Assembly: GCA_903908535.1 (NCBI GenBank)
Contig: CAIVSE010000077.1
Coordinates: forward strand, 1 to 48,936
From: Candidatus Doudnabacteria bacterium
GTDB taxonomy: Bacteria; Patescibacteriota; Doudnabacteria; UBA920
Length of the DNA stretch: 48,936 nt
Direction: 5' to 3'
Part shown: piece after piece, positions 9,129 to 17,879 of the stretch
Layout: every line of letters begins with the position of its first letter
How positions within the stretch are numbered: position 1 is the stretch's first letter
Notes under the pieces: generated by a model
Database searches by the model: none
Seen by the model: only the letters and a program-made list of their open reading frames with translations
Told to the model about the DNA's origin: nothing
Position numbers and translations under genes: made by a program

Positions 9129-9323
9129 ATGGTAAAAAAACTATTGCTAATTATGAAGCCCAGTACAGGGGAAACAGCGGAAGAATTTGCCGCCCGTACT
9201 TGGCAAAACTTGGCAGGCCGAGGTTTAGCAAAAGACGGAAAGCTGGTTTCCCAGGGCGAAATGGGTAAAATTTTAGACAAAGAGCAAACGCTAAAAAATC
9301 AAGACGGCGTTATTCTAGGGTAG
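9129..9323 (+). CDS. small hypothetical protein
   Basis: 64-aa open frame MVKKLLLIMKPSTGETAEEFAARTWQNLAG. Confidence 0.45.
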   Translation: MVKKLLLIMKPSTGETAEEFAARTWQNLAGRGLAKDGKLVSQGEMGKILDKEQTLKNQDGVILG

Positions 9324-9377
9324 GAAGAGGCGGGCTGATTTGTATAATGGCCGAAAAGGGCTATAATATAAGCGGAA

Positions 9378-10412
9378 ATGGATTTTAAAATGGGGGTAAT
9401 TAAATATATGCCAAAACCAGTAATAATCTTGGGGGCAGGTGCTTCTTATGACTACATTCACAGAGGCGATAGTAACCTTCCGCTTAATCACGAGCCTCCT
9501 TTAGCGAATAACCTTTTTGATAAAAGGTTTGAAGGGATTATTAAGCATTTTCCGCAAGTGATGAACCTTTCAGCCAGCGTGGCCTCGGCTTCACGGCAAG
9601 GAAAAGGATTGGAAGAACTCTTTACAGAGATTCAGGCCAAAAGTTCGCAGAATCCCGAAAGACTGCAACAGCTCATAGCCTGCCAGTTCTATCTGCAAAA
9701 ACTTTTTAGAGATATTACCAGCAATTATGGGAGCCAATCCCAAAATAATTACAGCGAGCTTATTAACCAGATTAGGGACAATGGCGGCCAAGCGTGTGTG
9801 GTAAATTTTAACTATGACTTGCTGTTTGAGCAGGCTACTGGGTACAAATTAGAAAATGTTGGCGATTTTGTCGCCCACCCTATCAAAATAATTAAGGTTC
9901 ACGGGGCCTATAACTGGACTAAAGTTTTGCGGAACGCTTTTCGCATCCCAAGCGACGGTGACACTTACGGCTTTTTGATGAACAACCCAGAACATCTACT
10001 AAAAAATCCATCAGAAGATACAGACCCAATTTATATTCAGGACGGCTACGGTATGACGGATGGCAGTGGAGATAAATACTTCTTTTATCCCTGGATTGCA
10101 ATTCCCATTGCAGATAAAAATACCTTCGTTTGCCCGCCCGACCATCTGGTCGTATTAAAGGAAGCGTTGCGGCAAACCGATAGAATTTTAATTGTGGGAT
10201 GGAAGGCGGCAGACCAACACTTAGTTAAGCTAATGGGAGATGTTGTTCAGCAGGCTGTAAAAATAATTATTGTTAGCGGTTCAGGTAAAACCGCAAGGGA
10301 AATCCAAGCTAAATTATCGGGAGTAATAAACGCCACTTTTCCAAACTCGGTAGCTACGTTCAGCGATTTCGTGGGTAGTCAAATTTGCCAAGAATTTTTT
10401 CAAACCGAATAA
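9378..10412 (+). CDS. SIR2-like domain protein (possible NADase effector); start may be 9408
   Basis: VIILGAGASYD nucleotide-binding motif, CVVNFNYDLLFEQ and KVHGAYNW (candidate catalytic N and H), C-terminal ILIVGWKAADQHL. Confidence 0.8.
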   Translation: MDFKMGVIKYMPKPVIILGAGASYDYIHRGDSNLPLNHEPPLANNLFDKRFEGIIKHFPQVMNLSASVASASRQGKGLEELFTEIQAKSSQNPERLQQLIACQFYLQKLFRDITSNYGSQSQNNYSELINQIRDNGGQACVVNFNYDLLFEQATGYKLENVGDFVAHPIKIIKVHGAYNWTKVLRNAFRIPSDGDTYGFLMNNPEHLLKNPSEDTDPIYIQDGYGMTDGSGDKYFFYPWIAIPIADKNTFVCPPDHLVVLKEALRQTDRILIVGWKAADQHLVKLMGDVVQQAVKIIIVSGSGKTAREIQAKLSGVINATFPNSVATFSDFVGSQICQEFFQTE

Positions 10413-10413
10413 T

Positions 10414-11226
10414 ATGCCCTACCTAAGTTTGCCCTTTGCCAGAAAGACTTGGATTGTAAACGCTACAAAGTTTTGGACCACGCTGGCCTTAATCTTCGCC
10501 CTGCTTGCTCTTGATGTAGTTTGGTTAGTTGTCAGGGCAAAGACTTTAAATTTTCGTATCTTTGTAGTCACCCCTCCCCTGAAAGCCGTAATATCTTTGC
10601 TAATAATTTTGGCCATAGTTGTTCTGTTCATTTGGTTTATGGTTAAAGTGGATGAGCGACTGGACGCCAGGATGGAAAAGTGCTTGGCCAATTATGAACA
10701 CGCCCGCAAAGGTGATGACGGGGAAATCCTGGTACGTAAATATTTAAACCAATATTTGGACGAGAAACAGTACAAAATCTATCCTAATTACAAGATTCCC
10801 GCAGTAAAGGCGGATTATGACTTCGTAGTTGTCGGCCCCAAGGGCGTAATTTTAATAGAAGTTAAAACTTATGACGTCCATACAGTCTTTACCTACGATA
10901 AAGCATATGGCCAATCAGCGGATGGCAAATTATTTTCACTCTGGGATATTCGGGAAAAAGTTAAATGGCGGGCTGGGCAGTTAGAGAGGTATTTGGCCGA
11001 ACACGGCTTGGATAATATCAACGTACGCAAGGTGGTCCTGTTTGTGAATCTCAAATCGGTGGAAATCCAGGGCGGCTGGAAGAATAAATATAAGGTCTAT
11101 GTGGCCCAGGGTATTCCCGCATTTGCTGATTACCTTTTTCGCCAACAGCCAAGCCCCCAGTTTACGCCCGAATATGTTAAACGAGTTTGCGATGCCTTTA
11201 ATATTCAAACTACACCAGCTGTATGA
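10414..11226 (+). CDS. membrane-anchored NERD-domain (nuclease-related) protein
   Basis: Two N-terminal TM segments, then GDDGEILVRKYLNQYL...ADYDFVVVGPKGVILIEVKTYD. Confidence 0.8.
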   Translation: MPYLSLPFARKTWIVNATKFWTTLALIFALLALDVVWLVVRAKTLNFRIFVVTPPLKAVISLLIILAIVVLFIWFMVKVDERLDARMEKCLANYEHARKGDDGEILVRKYLNQYLDEKQYKIYPNYKIPAVKADYDFVVVGPKGVILIEVKTYDVHTVFTYDKAYGQSADGKLFSLWDIREKVKWRAGQLERYLAEHGLDNINVRKVVLFVNLKSVEIQGGWKNKYKVYVAQGIPAFADYLFRQQPSPQFTPEYVKRVCDAFNIQTTPAV

Positions 11227-11807
11227 TTAACGACATCTTGGAACAAACCGCAGAGGACTATTTTCGGCATTTGGGATATTTCACCCAGCACAACGTTAAG
11301 TATAAGCCGAACAAGAAGGGGCCTGCTTACGCCGTCCATTCCGACATAGATATAATCGGCATTAACCCCACTAAACGTGGTATAGAGCGGGTTGTGGTGG
11401 TAAGCTGTAAGAGCTGGCACGGCGGCATACGGATAAAAGGTTCCCTAGATGCCATAAAAAGGAGTTTAAGGAGAACAAGGAAGATTTACCGTGAAGTAGC
11501 CCAGCCGTACTGGTCAAAGGCTTTAAAAGATAAAGTCTACGAGCTGACTGACCAAAAAACTTTCGTCTTCTATTTTTGTTGTACCAGGTACGATAAACGG
11601 CATAGGGAACTGTGGGAGGGTGACAAAGAGTTTCGGAAAAATCTGGCTGGCTGTAAGATTAAACTACTGGACTTTGAAGAAATGGCCACGGCCATATGGC
11701 CCGAAATGCACATTATTACACCTTCCAACAGCGAACTCGGCAGGCTGTTCCAGTTCATCCACTTTAGCGGCGGGAAATTACATTATAAGGATTTAATTAA
11801 AAAATAA
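11223..11807 (+). CDS. PD-(D/E)XK-like nuclease-fold protein
   Basis: SDIDIIGINPTKRGIERVVVVSCKSWHGG resembles a restriction-endonuclease-like core (the usual acidic residue before the Lys motif is Ser); 4-nt overlap with the upstream gene. Confidence 0.6.
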   Translation: MINDILEQTAEDYFRHLGYFTQHNVKYKPNKKGPAYAVHSDIDIIGINPTKRGIERVVVVSCKSWHGGIRIKGSLDAIKRSLRRTRKIYREVAQPYWSKALKDKVYELTDQKTFVFYFCCTRYDKRHRELWEGDKEFRKNLAGCKIKLLDFEEMATAIWPEMHIITPSNSELGRLFQFIHFSGGKLHYKDLIKK

Positions 11808-11822
11808 TTAAGCCAAAACTTT

Positions 11823-13205
11823 ATGAAAAAAATTTATGTCAGCCTCTTCGTTCTTGTGCTTTGCTTGGCCTTCTATGCGCCCAATGCTAAAGCAGAAAAT
11901 CAAGCGTTTCAAATAATAACAACATCGCCTTTGCCCAATGCTTCCCTTGCTGATTATTATTCAGCTACCATTAAATATATTTATAGCGGCATTTGTGACC
12001 CTATTGTTACTACTCAAGGACTACCGCCGGGCATCAATTTAGGAAGTGGCTCAGTAAATGCTACTGATTTAGGCTCAACCACTCTAGTGGGTGCTCCAAC
12101 ACAAGAGGGGGTCTATACGGTTAAGTTTTATTTAAGTGATTCTTGCGGTTCCACCTTAGAACAAGATTTTAGCCTAACAGTAGTAAGTTATGTTCAAAAA
12201 GTTACAACTACTCAGGCAGGGGGCGCAACTACTGGTTTTCCTTACAATTCTACAATTAGCTTTGACTGGTTTGGCCCCACTGTCCCCGCAACAATAGTTT
12301 CAGGTTTGCCCCCAGGAATTGCCTCAAGCATTCCAGTTATGACCCCTGTTCAACAGGCTTCGGTTAGTGGCTTTTCGGACGCCATAACTTTGACCGGCAC
12401 GCCAACCCAAGCTGGTGTCTATAATGTTTTGGTTACAGTAACTGACCCTACTGCAAGTACAACTTTAGATTATCCTTTATCCATAGGCGCAAATCCATAT
12501 GCGTCCAATAATCCGCAACCAGCCGCTAGTCCAACATCCGTTCCAACGCCAATAGTTTCGAATCCCGCCATAACTAATCAAACAACCCCCACAACCGTAA
12601 ACCAAACATCAACCAGCGGCACAGACCCCGCCGGCACAAATGTTATCTCTAACGGTATAGTCTATGAAATAACCGCCAGCGGCCAAAAACGGCCATATAC
12701 TTCGGCTGGAGCTTTCTTGTCTTACGGTTTTAACTCCTGGGCCAATGTAGTTACAGCCAGTTCCGCCGATTTAGCTTTGCCCACGGGGAATTTTATCCCG
12801 CCACGTGACGGGAAGATTATTTGCTCCAACAAAGGAAGCGATATGGGAACTTGTTACCTAATTACAGATAGCAAAAAAGCCGCCTTTACCAGTGCGGCCG
12901 TGTTTACAGGTTTAGGATTTAGTTTCTCCAATTCCTTGAGCGGTGATGTTTCCTTTTTACCATCTGCCCCAAATATCAGCTCTGCCAGCCAGTTGCATCC
13001 TGCGGGCATTTTAGTAAATAAGGGCGGCACAATTTACCTCACAGGCGATAATGGACTGCTTGGTGTGCCAGATATGGCCACACTGACCTCTTGGGGTTAT
13101 TCCTTAACCGATTCTGTCCCCGCCAATGCCGCCGATTCAGCTACGGCGCAAAGCGGCGTAATGACAGCTCACACGGCTGGGGCGTTGAACCCATTTGGTA
13201 ATTGA
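11823..13205 (+). CDS. secreted surface protein, paralogue of the 6517 ORF
   Basis: Signal peptide; near-identical C-terminal ~190 aa (ITASGQKRPYTSAGAFLSYGFNSWANVVTASSADLALPTGNFIPPRDGKIICSNKGSD). Confidence 0.8.
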   Translation: MKKIYVSLFVLVLCLAFYAPNAKAENQAFQIITTSPLPNASLADYYSATIKYIYSGICDPIVTTQGLPPGINLGSGSVNATDLGSTTLVGAPTQEGVYTVKFYLSDSCGSTLEQDFSLTVVSYVQKVTTTQAGGATTGFPYNSTISFDWFGPTVPATIVSGLPPGIASSIPVMTPVQQASVSGFSDAITLTGTPTQAGVYNVLVTVTDPTASTTLDYPLSIGANPYASNNPQPAASPTSVPTPIVSNPAITNQTTPTTVNQTSTSGTDPAGTNVISNGIVYEITASGQKRPYTSAGAFLSYGFNSWANVVTASSADLALPTGNFIPPRDGKIICSNKGSDMGTCYLITDSKKAAFTSAAVFTGLGFSFSNSLSGDVSFLPSAPNISSASQLHPAGILVNKGGTIYLTGDNGLLGVPDMATLTSWGYSLTDSVPANAADSATAQSGVMTAHTAGALNPFGN

Positions 13206-13226
13206 TGGTTATTAAAGTTTTATAGT

Positions 13227-14222
13227 ATGGCCGTCCTGTTTTTCCAAAATAAGTTTCATCCAAAAGTTAAGTATGGCCCGAATTTTGATTTAGAGGCCAG
13301 TTTCCTTTCTGAAAAAGGGGTGGCTTTTGAAGGGGAAGGTGGATTTTTTGCCATCAGTATGAACTTTGGAGGAGACCCTTATTTTGCACCAGTTCCAAAC
13401 CCTCCCGAAATTTCTTTAAAGGATTGGGTTTTAAAAAGTTTTGGGGATGGTAATCCGACAGAGCACGGGACTGTCCCTGGTGTATGTTATAAGCGGATTT
13501 GGAGGCCTGGTATAAATAACTATTATAACCGTGGTTTTGAAAAAACAATTTCGCAGAAGGAACTTACCCAATCATCCGTTTCCTTGCAGATTTTACTGGA
13601 TAAATTAGAGAGTTTGTTTGAATTTTTAGAGCCGAGCGAGCAAAATGAATCCGCATATGGTCATAGAATAAGAGAAATTATTTTGTTAGCTTCTATGGAA
13701 GTTGAATCTGCTTGGTCTGCGGTTCTCAGGGATAATGGTTATACATCGGAGCAGGATTTTAATACCAAGGATTATGTTAAACTTCTAAACCCAATGTTTT
13801 TGGATGGATATAAATTATCTCTCCAGCAATATCCCCAATTTAGCCCTTTTAGTCCTTTTGAAGGCTGGAACCCCGCTGCCCCGACCCATTCTTTAATTTG
13901 GTATGATGCCTACAACAAAATAAAACATGACAGAGAGAAAAACCTGCCTTTGGCTACATTGCAAAATGCTATTACGTCAGTTGGTGCAGCGGCGGTAATG
14001 TACAGAGCGCAATTTGGATTTAATAGACCATTTACTTGGACCCAGCAACCAAAACCGCCTTTTATAGACAGTATATTTTCGCTAGAGACGAGTGACGGAT
14101 TCAAAAAATACGAAAAAGATTTTTATATATCAAAATTAGGCCTTCGCCAGTCTGGTTCCACTATTGAGCTTGACCATGGTCCCGCCCAAAACTGGACAAT
14201 ACTAAATTATAAATTTGATTAA
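13227..14222 (+). CDS. hypothetical protein
   Basis: 331-aa open frame; no family recognised. Confidence 0.65.
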   Translation: MAVLFFQNKFHPKVKYGPNFDLEASFLSEKGVAFEGEGGFFAISMNFGGDPYFAPVPNPPEISLKDWVLKSFGDGNPTEHGTVPGVCYKRIWRPGINNYYNRGFEKTISQKELTQSSVSLQILLDKLESLFEFLEPSEQNESAYGHRIREIILLASMEVESAWSAVLRDNGYTSEQDFNTKDYVKLLNPMFLDGYKLSLQQYPQFSPFSPFEGWNPAAPTHSLIWYDAYNKIKHDREKNLPLATLQNAITSVGAAAVMYRAQFGFNRPFTWTQQPKPPFIDSIFSLETSDGFKKYEKDFYISKLGLRQSGSTIELDHGPAQNWTILNYKFD

Positions 14223-14278
14223 CGAAAAGCTACTTCCTGTAATTAGACTTATGGGAAGTCGGAGCGTATTTTGTATAA

Positions 14279-14316
14279 AAAAACCGTAGAACCTTTTAGA
14301 GGAACTACGGTAGGTG
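14279..14316 (-). terminator. intrinsic terminator downstream of the M50-like gene
   Basis: Reverse complement CCGTAG...CTACGG followed by TTTTTTT. Confidence 0.7.
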
Positions 14317-14339
14317 TTTGGCTTGATGGTCGGTGATGC

Positions 14340-15158
14340 CTACTTCCCGAACAGCCAGTGAAAGTCCTGTAACGTAGAAGTAATTAGGTCGTAGACGAAC
14401 AACCCAAATATTATCAACATTCCAGCCAGTCGGTACAGAGCCAGCAACAAGCGTGGGGCCTTAATCTTTTCTAATGACGTTTCTATAATACGTCCACCGT
14501 CCAGCGGCAGAAATGGCAGCGTGTTCATCAATCCCAAACAAAGGGACAAAGTGCAAGCCATCATCACCCCTTTGGTAAAGTTCAGGTTGTAATGGTAAAC
14601 ATCGGCAGCAAGTTTTAAGTATCCGCCGTTTGACTTAAATGCTTCGGGGTGAAAAACGGAGGCGTGGGCCATAAGAGCTAATAAGCACAGCCCCAAGAGC
14701 GGAACCCCGTATCGGCAGAATTGTTTCTTTAGCGGCAGTAAAACTAAGGCCATAACTGCACAGGCTCCAGCTATTCGGTAGTCGGCCATTGTCAGTTCGC
14801 AGACAGCCAGAACCACGAGTGGATAAAAGATACTCCCCCAAACACCCGCCCCGTAAATCACGGAGGATTCGCTGTAAGGCAGCCACCGTTGTATTTTCAG
14901 GCTGTCCCTGGTTGAGTTCTTGACGTAAGCCATAAACGGCAGGATGTTGAGGTAAAACGGCGTGTTGGGTAGCAGCCAAGGAATACTAAGCCGCAGCCGA
15001 GGCCAAGATGTGATTGGTACCCCAAAGCCCCATTCTCTGACCCTGAGCCCACGTTTTAACATCTCACGGGCGTGTTCATACTCGTGGAGCAGAACAAAAA
15101 TAACCGTAACCAAAATACACGTCACCAAGCCAAGCATATTTGTCCCCCTTTGACTCAC
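14340..15158 (-). CDS. M50 (site-2 protease-like) membrane metalloprotease
   Basis: LLHEYEHA (HExxH) in the first TM region and NTLPFLPLDGGRII second motif. Confidence 0.8.
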   Translation of the reverse strand: MSQRGTNMLGLVTCILVTVIFVLLHEYEHAREMLKRGLRVREWGFGVPITSWPRLRLSIPWLLPNTPFYLNILPFMAYVKNSTRDSLKIQRWLPYSESSVIYGAGVWGSIFYPLVVLAVCELTMADYRIAGACAVMALVLLPLKKQFCRYGVPLLGLCLLALMAHASVFHPEAFKSNGGYLKLAADVYHYNLNFTKGVMMACTLSLCLGLMNTLPFLPLDGGRIIETSLEKIKAPRLLLALYRLAGMLIIFGLFVYDLITSTLQDFHWLFGK

Positions 15159-15227
15159 AATTGTACTGCATTTATAGGGGTTCTGTCAAGCGGTTTTAGG
15201 GTGGCTTATATTATTAAAAGGAATTTT

Positions 15228-15614
15228 TTAAACATCCTGGTCCGCACTGTTTTTTGCTGAATAATCTGTAATGTTAATTATGAAGGGTTGACTTTCGGCG
15301 TTACCCAACTCTTGTCGTGGGCTAAACTCTTTCTTTAGTTTGCGTTCCAAATACCATTTCGCTTCGTTTGAGTTGTCCAAACTCTCCACAATTGTTTGAC
15401 GGGCTTTTAAAATTGGCTGTTGCCGCAGTCCGTCAATTTTGTCGGAAAATTCGGGTTTTTCTTTCAAAAAATTATAGAAGGTATCCCTGCTGATTCCCGC
15501 AAAGGAACAGGCTTCTTCGGCCGTTGCGTCAATGGCAAAAGCCGTCTCCAGTTTTCGGACAACGGTTGCCGTCATCACCGATGGCCTGCCAACTTTTTTA
15601 GTTTTAGATTTCAT
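15228..15614 (-). CDS. small helix-turn-helix protein, terminase-small-subunit-like or recombinase accessory
   Basis: VGRPSVMTATVVRKLETAFAIDATAEEACSFAGISRDTFYNFLKEKPEF; directly abuts the recombinase gene. Confidence 0.6.
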   Translation of the reverse strand: MKSKTKKVGRPSVMTATVVRKLETAFAIDATAEEACSFAGISRDTFYNFLKEKPEFSDKIDGLRQQPILKARQTIVESLDNSNEAKWYLERKLKKEFSPRQELGNAESQPFIINITDYSAKNSADQDV

Positions 15615-16520
15615 TTAAAAGTTCACCCCCTGAAAGGTTGCGTAATAGCGGGGTAAGTCCGCTTTATGCTTTATATTGTCGTTGTATACCTGTAACATCT
15701 CCAGGCTTTTGTGTCTGGTGTATTGGGCAACTTCCAACAAGTCGCCTTTATAAGTTTTAATTAACATGGTAGTAAAGTAGTGCCTGAGGCCGTGGACACA
15801 TTTTGTAATATTGAGTTCGCCAAGCAGGCATTTTACAATTTGTCTTAACGCCCTGGTTGTCAGCCTGTGATTTATGCTGTTGTTGCTCCTGCTGGTGAAC
15901 AGCGGGCCACTGCCAACCTTATTGGCTTTAGCATAAATCTTTAAATTTTTAACCGTTTCGGGATGCAGGTTGATAATTTCCTTGTCATCTCTCCCCTTTC
16001 CCCGCACAAAGGCTACCCCACTTACAAGGTCTAAATCTTTTACGTCCAGCCTAGCAATTTCTATCTGCCGTAATCCTTGCAGGGTTAAAAGGCTAAAAAT
16101 GGCCTTTAGGCGTGAGCTTTCGGGATTTTCGGGTAAAGATTGGAGTTTTTGCGAAACGCTTTGGATTTCGGCTTCTGTAAGGCCGTCTCGTTTATGCTTC
16201 TTGCTTTGGTTAAAACTTTTTACGTTTTGGGTGATGTCTGCGGGTAAAGCCCCTTGTCGGTTAAGCTCCTTTAGGAAGATTTTGGCTGCCGCCAAATATT
16301 TGTTTTTAGTCGCTGTGCTGTAATCGTTACGACCGTCCAAATACCGTTTGAACTTTAAAAAGCTGTTGCGGTCAAAGCCTTCCCTTTGGATGAAGCCCAC
16401 GAACATACCAATGCGGCACTGGTAATCTTTCCGTGTGCCTTCGCTAACATCTAGGTTTTCAAAAATCCTTGCGGCTTGCTGTTCGGGGTTGCTTATGACT
16501 TGTAGAGTTTTAGTGTCCAT
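15615..16520 (-). CDS. tyrosine recombinase
   Basis: LTLQGLRQIEIARL...CVHGLRHYFTTMLIK...VAQYTRHKSLEMLQVYND. Confidence 0.9.
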   Translation of the reverse strand: MDTKTLQVISNPEQQAARIFENLDVSEGTRKDYQCRIGMFVGFIQREGFDRNSFLKFKRYLDGRNDYSTATKNKYLAAAKIFLKELNRQGALPADITQNVKSFNQSKKHKRDGLTEAEIQSVSQKLQSLPENPESSRLKAIFSLLTLQGLRQIEIARLDVKDLDLVSGVAFVRGKGRDDKEIINLHPETVKNLKIYAKANKVGSGPLFTSRSNNSINHRLTTRALRQIVKCLLGELNITKCVHGLRHYFTTMLIKTYKGDLLEVAQYTRHKSLEMLQVYNDNIKHKADLPRYYATFQGVNF

Positions 16521-16524
16521 ATGA

Positions 16525-17418
16525 TTATAAATTATTTAATGGGTGTTTGGTCATTTGCGAACGTAAATGTTCGGCACTGGCTGACAAATAAATTGTCGTG
16601 GTCTTAATGTCCGAGTGTCCCATCATTCGGGAAAGGCTGTAAATGTCGCATCCGCCTTCCAGCATCAGCGTGGCAAAAGTGTGCCGCAGCTTATGAATGG
16701 TAAACTTAATTTTTGACGCTTTAACCATAGTTAGCAAGAGTCTTTTTAAGCCGCTGTCCGTGAATCCTTTATCGTGGTTCAGGGAGATAAAAAATTCTGG
16801 GCAAGTCCTTTTTAGCCGCTTCCGCTCTTCCAGGTATTTTTGCAGACTTTCCGCCAGCTTATAGCATATCGGCAGGATTCTATCCTTACCGCCTTTCCCC
16901 TGCCGAATAAATATGGATAAATTTTCCAGGTCAACGTCGGTATACTTTAAATTTAGCAGTTCCTTTTTCCTTATGCCCGACAGGATGAAGGTGGAAAATA
17001 TGGCGTGGTTCCTGTAACGCAGGAATTTATAAGAATACGGGAAATTGTACGAGACTTCCAAAATTTTCATCGCTTCCTGCCGAGTCAGTTTTGGCGGCAG
17101 TCTTTTCTCCAGCTTTGGGATTTCTATGTCGTCCGTGGGGTTAAACTGCATATAACCCTCTTTCACGCACCACCTAAAGAATACGGCTAAAGATTTGTGG
17201 TAGCAGATGAACGTGTTGGGCGTCCAACCTTGGGAAGTCCTGCCGTAGTAGAATAATTCCCGTGTATTGTCTTTGGTGACCTGCTCCAATTCCTCTATGC
17301 CCGCAAACCTCGTATAATAATTTATTACCTGTTTGTAGCGTTTTAATGTCGGTTTTGAATAGCCTTTTATGTACTGCGAATAATCGCAAAACTTTTGGGC
17401 TAATGTCGCTATTTGCAT
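16525..17418 (-). CDS. tyrosine recombinase
   Basis: LSGIRKKELLNLKY...IHKLRHTFATLMLE...LSRMMGHSDIKTTTIYLS. Confidence 0.92.
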   Translation of the reverse strand: MQIATLAQKFCDYSQYIKGYSKPTLKRYKQVINYYTRFAGIEELEQVTKDNTRELFYYGRTSQGWTPNTFICYHKSLAVFFRWCVKEGYMQFNPTDDIEIPKLEKRLPPKLTRQEAMKILEVSYNFPYSYKFLRYRNHAIFSTFILSGIRKKELLNLKYTDVDLENLSIFIRQGKGGKDRILPICYKLAESLQKYLEERKRLKRTCPEFFISLNHDKGFTDSGLKRLLLTMVKASKIKFTIHKLRHTFATLMLEGGCDIYSLSRMMGHSDIKTTTIYLSASAEHLRSQMTKHPLNNL

Positions 17419-17422
17419 ATAA

Positions 17423-17450
17423 AAAACACTCCAACGTTAATTGCAGTGTT
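17423..17450 (-). terminator. intrinsic terminator just after the element tRNA and just before the recombinase start
   Basis: Minus strand AACACTGCAATTAACGTTGGAGTGTTTTTT. Confidence 0.6.
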
Positions 17451-17456
17451 TTCTAC

Positions 17457-17741
17457 TGGAGCCCAAGTGCGGAATTGAACCGCAGACCTTCTCCTTCACT
17501 TTTACCTCAATTTCTAACTGGCTACCTGGCCGCCAGTTGTTATATAAGGGTTAGACTGTATCTTACGCTTACCGTAAAGGTTTAGCGTTCCTTGTCAGTC
17601 GTTCGGGCGATTGCTCGCCACGGTCTTGGCCATTGCGGGCTATTAACCGTAATTCGGATTTCATTAAAATGTTTCCATTTTAACGGGCAAGCCTCTTGTA
17701 AGGCCACCATGGAGATGCTCTACCAACTGAGCTACTTGGGC
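17457..17741 (-). tRNA. element-borne tRNA-Thr(GGT) interrupted by a group I intron-like sequence
   Basis: 5' exon 17706-17741 (GCCCAAGTAGCTCAGTTGGTAGAGCATCTCCATGGT), 3' exon 17457-17496 (AAGGAGAAGGTCTGCGGTTCAATTCCGCACTTGGGCTCCA); joined they form a perfect 76-nt cloverleaf with CCA. Confidence 0.9.
17497..17705 (-). other. group I intron in the tRNA anticodon loop (between positions 36 and 37)
   Basis: 5' exon ends in T, intron ends in G; candidate P1 GGU/GCC with terminal U.G; hairpin TTAAAATG-GAAA-CATTTTAA; P6 GGCGA-GCAA-TCGCC; P7 GACTG/CAGTC preceded by J8/7-like AAGATA; P8 ACGCT/AGCGT; P9 AACTGGC/GCCAGTT. P3 not clearly assigned. Confidence 0.85.
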
Positions 17742-17879
17742 AAACAACGGTATAAATTTTTGTGAACTTTGACCAGCCCACGACCTGTTTAGGGCGGAAC
17801 AGGGTCATCCTACTCTTCTCTTTTGGCATTTCTGCTTTTGGATTAGAGCAATTCCTTGATAACAAGCAGGGCCTGTTTA

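Noticed and set aside
17457-17741. Ordinary tRNA duplicate or tRNA pseudogene
   Set aside because: Exons are intact, anticodon-stem change is compensatory, and the interruption has group I core elements and correct splice-site bases.
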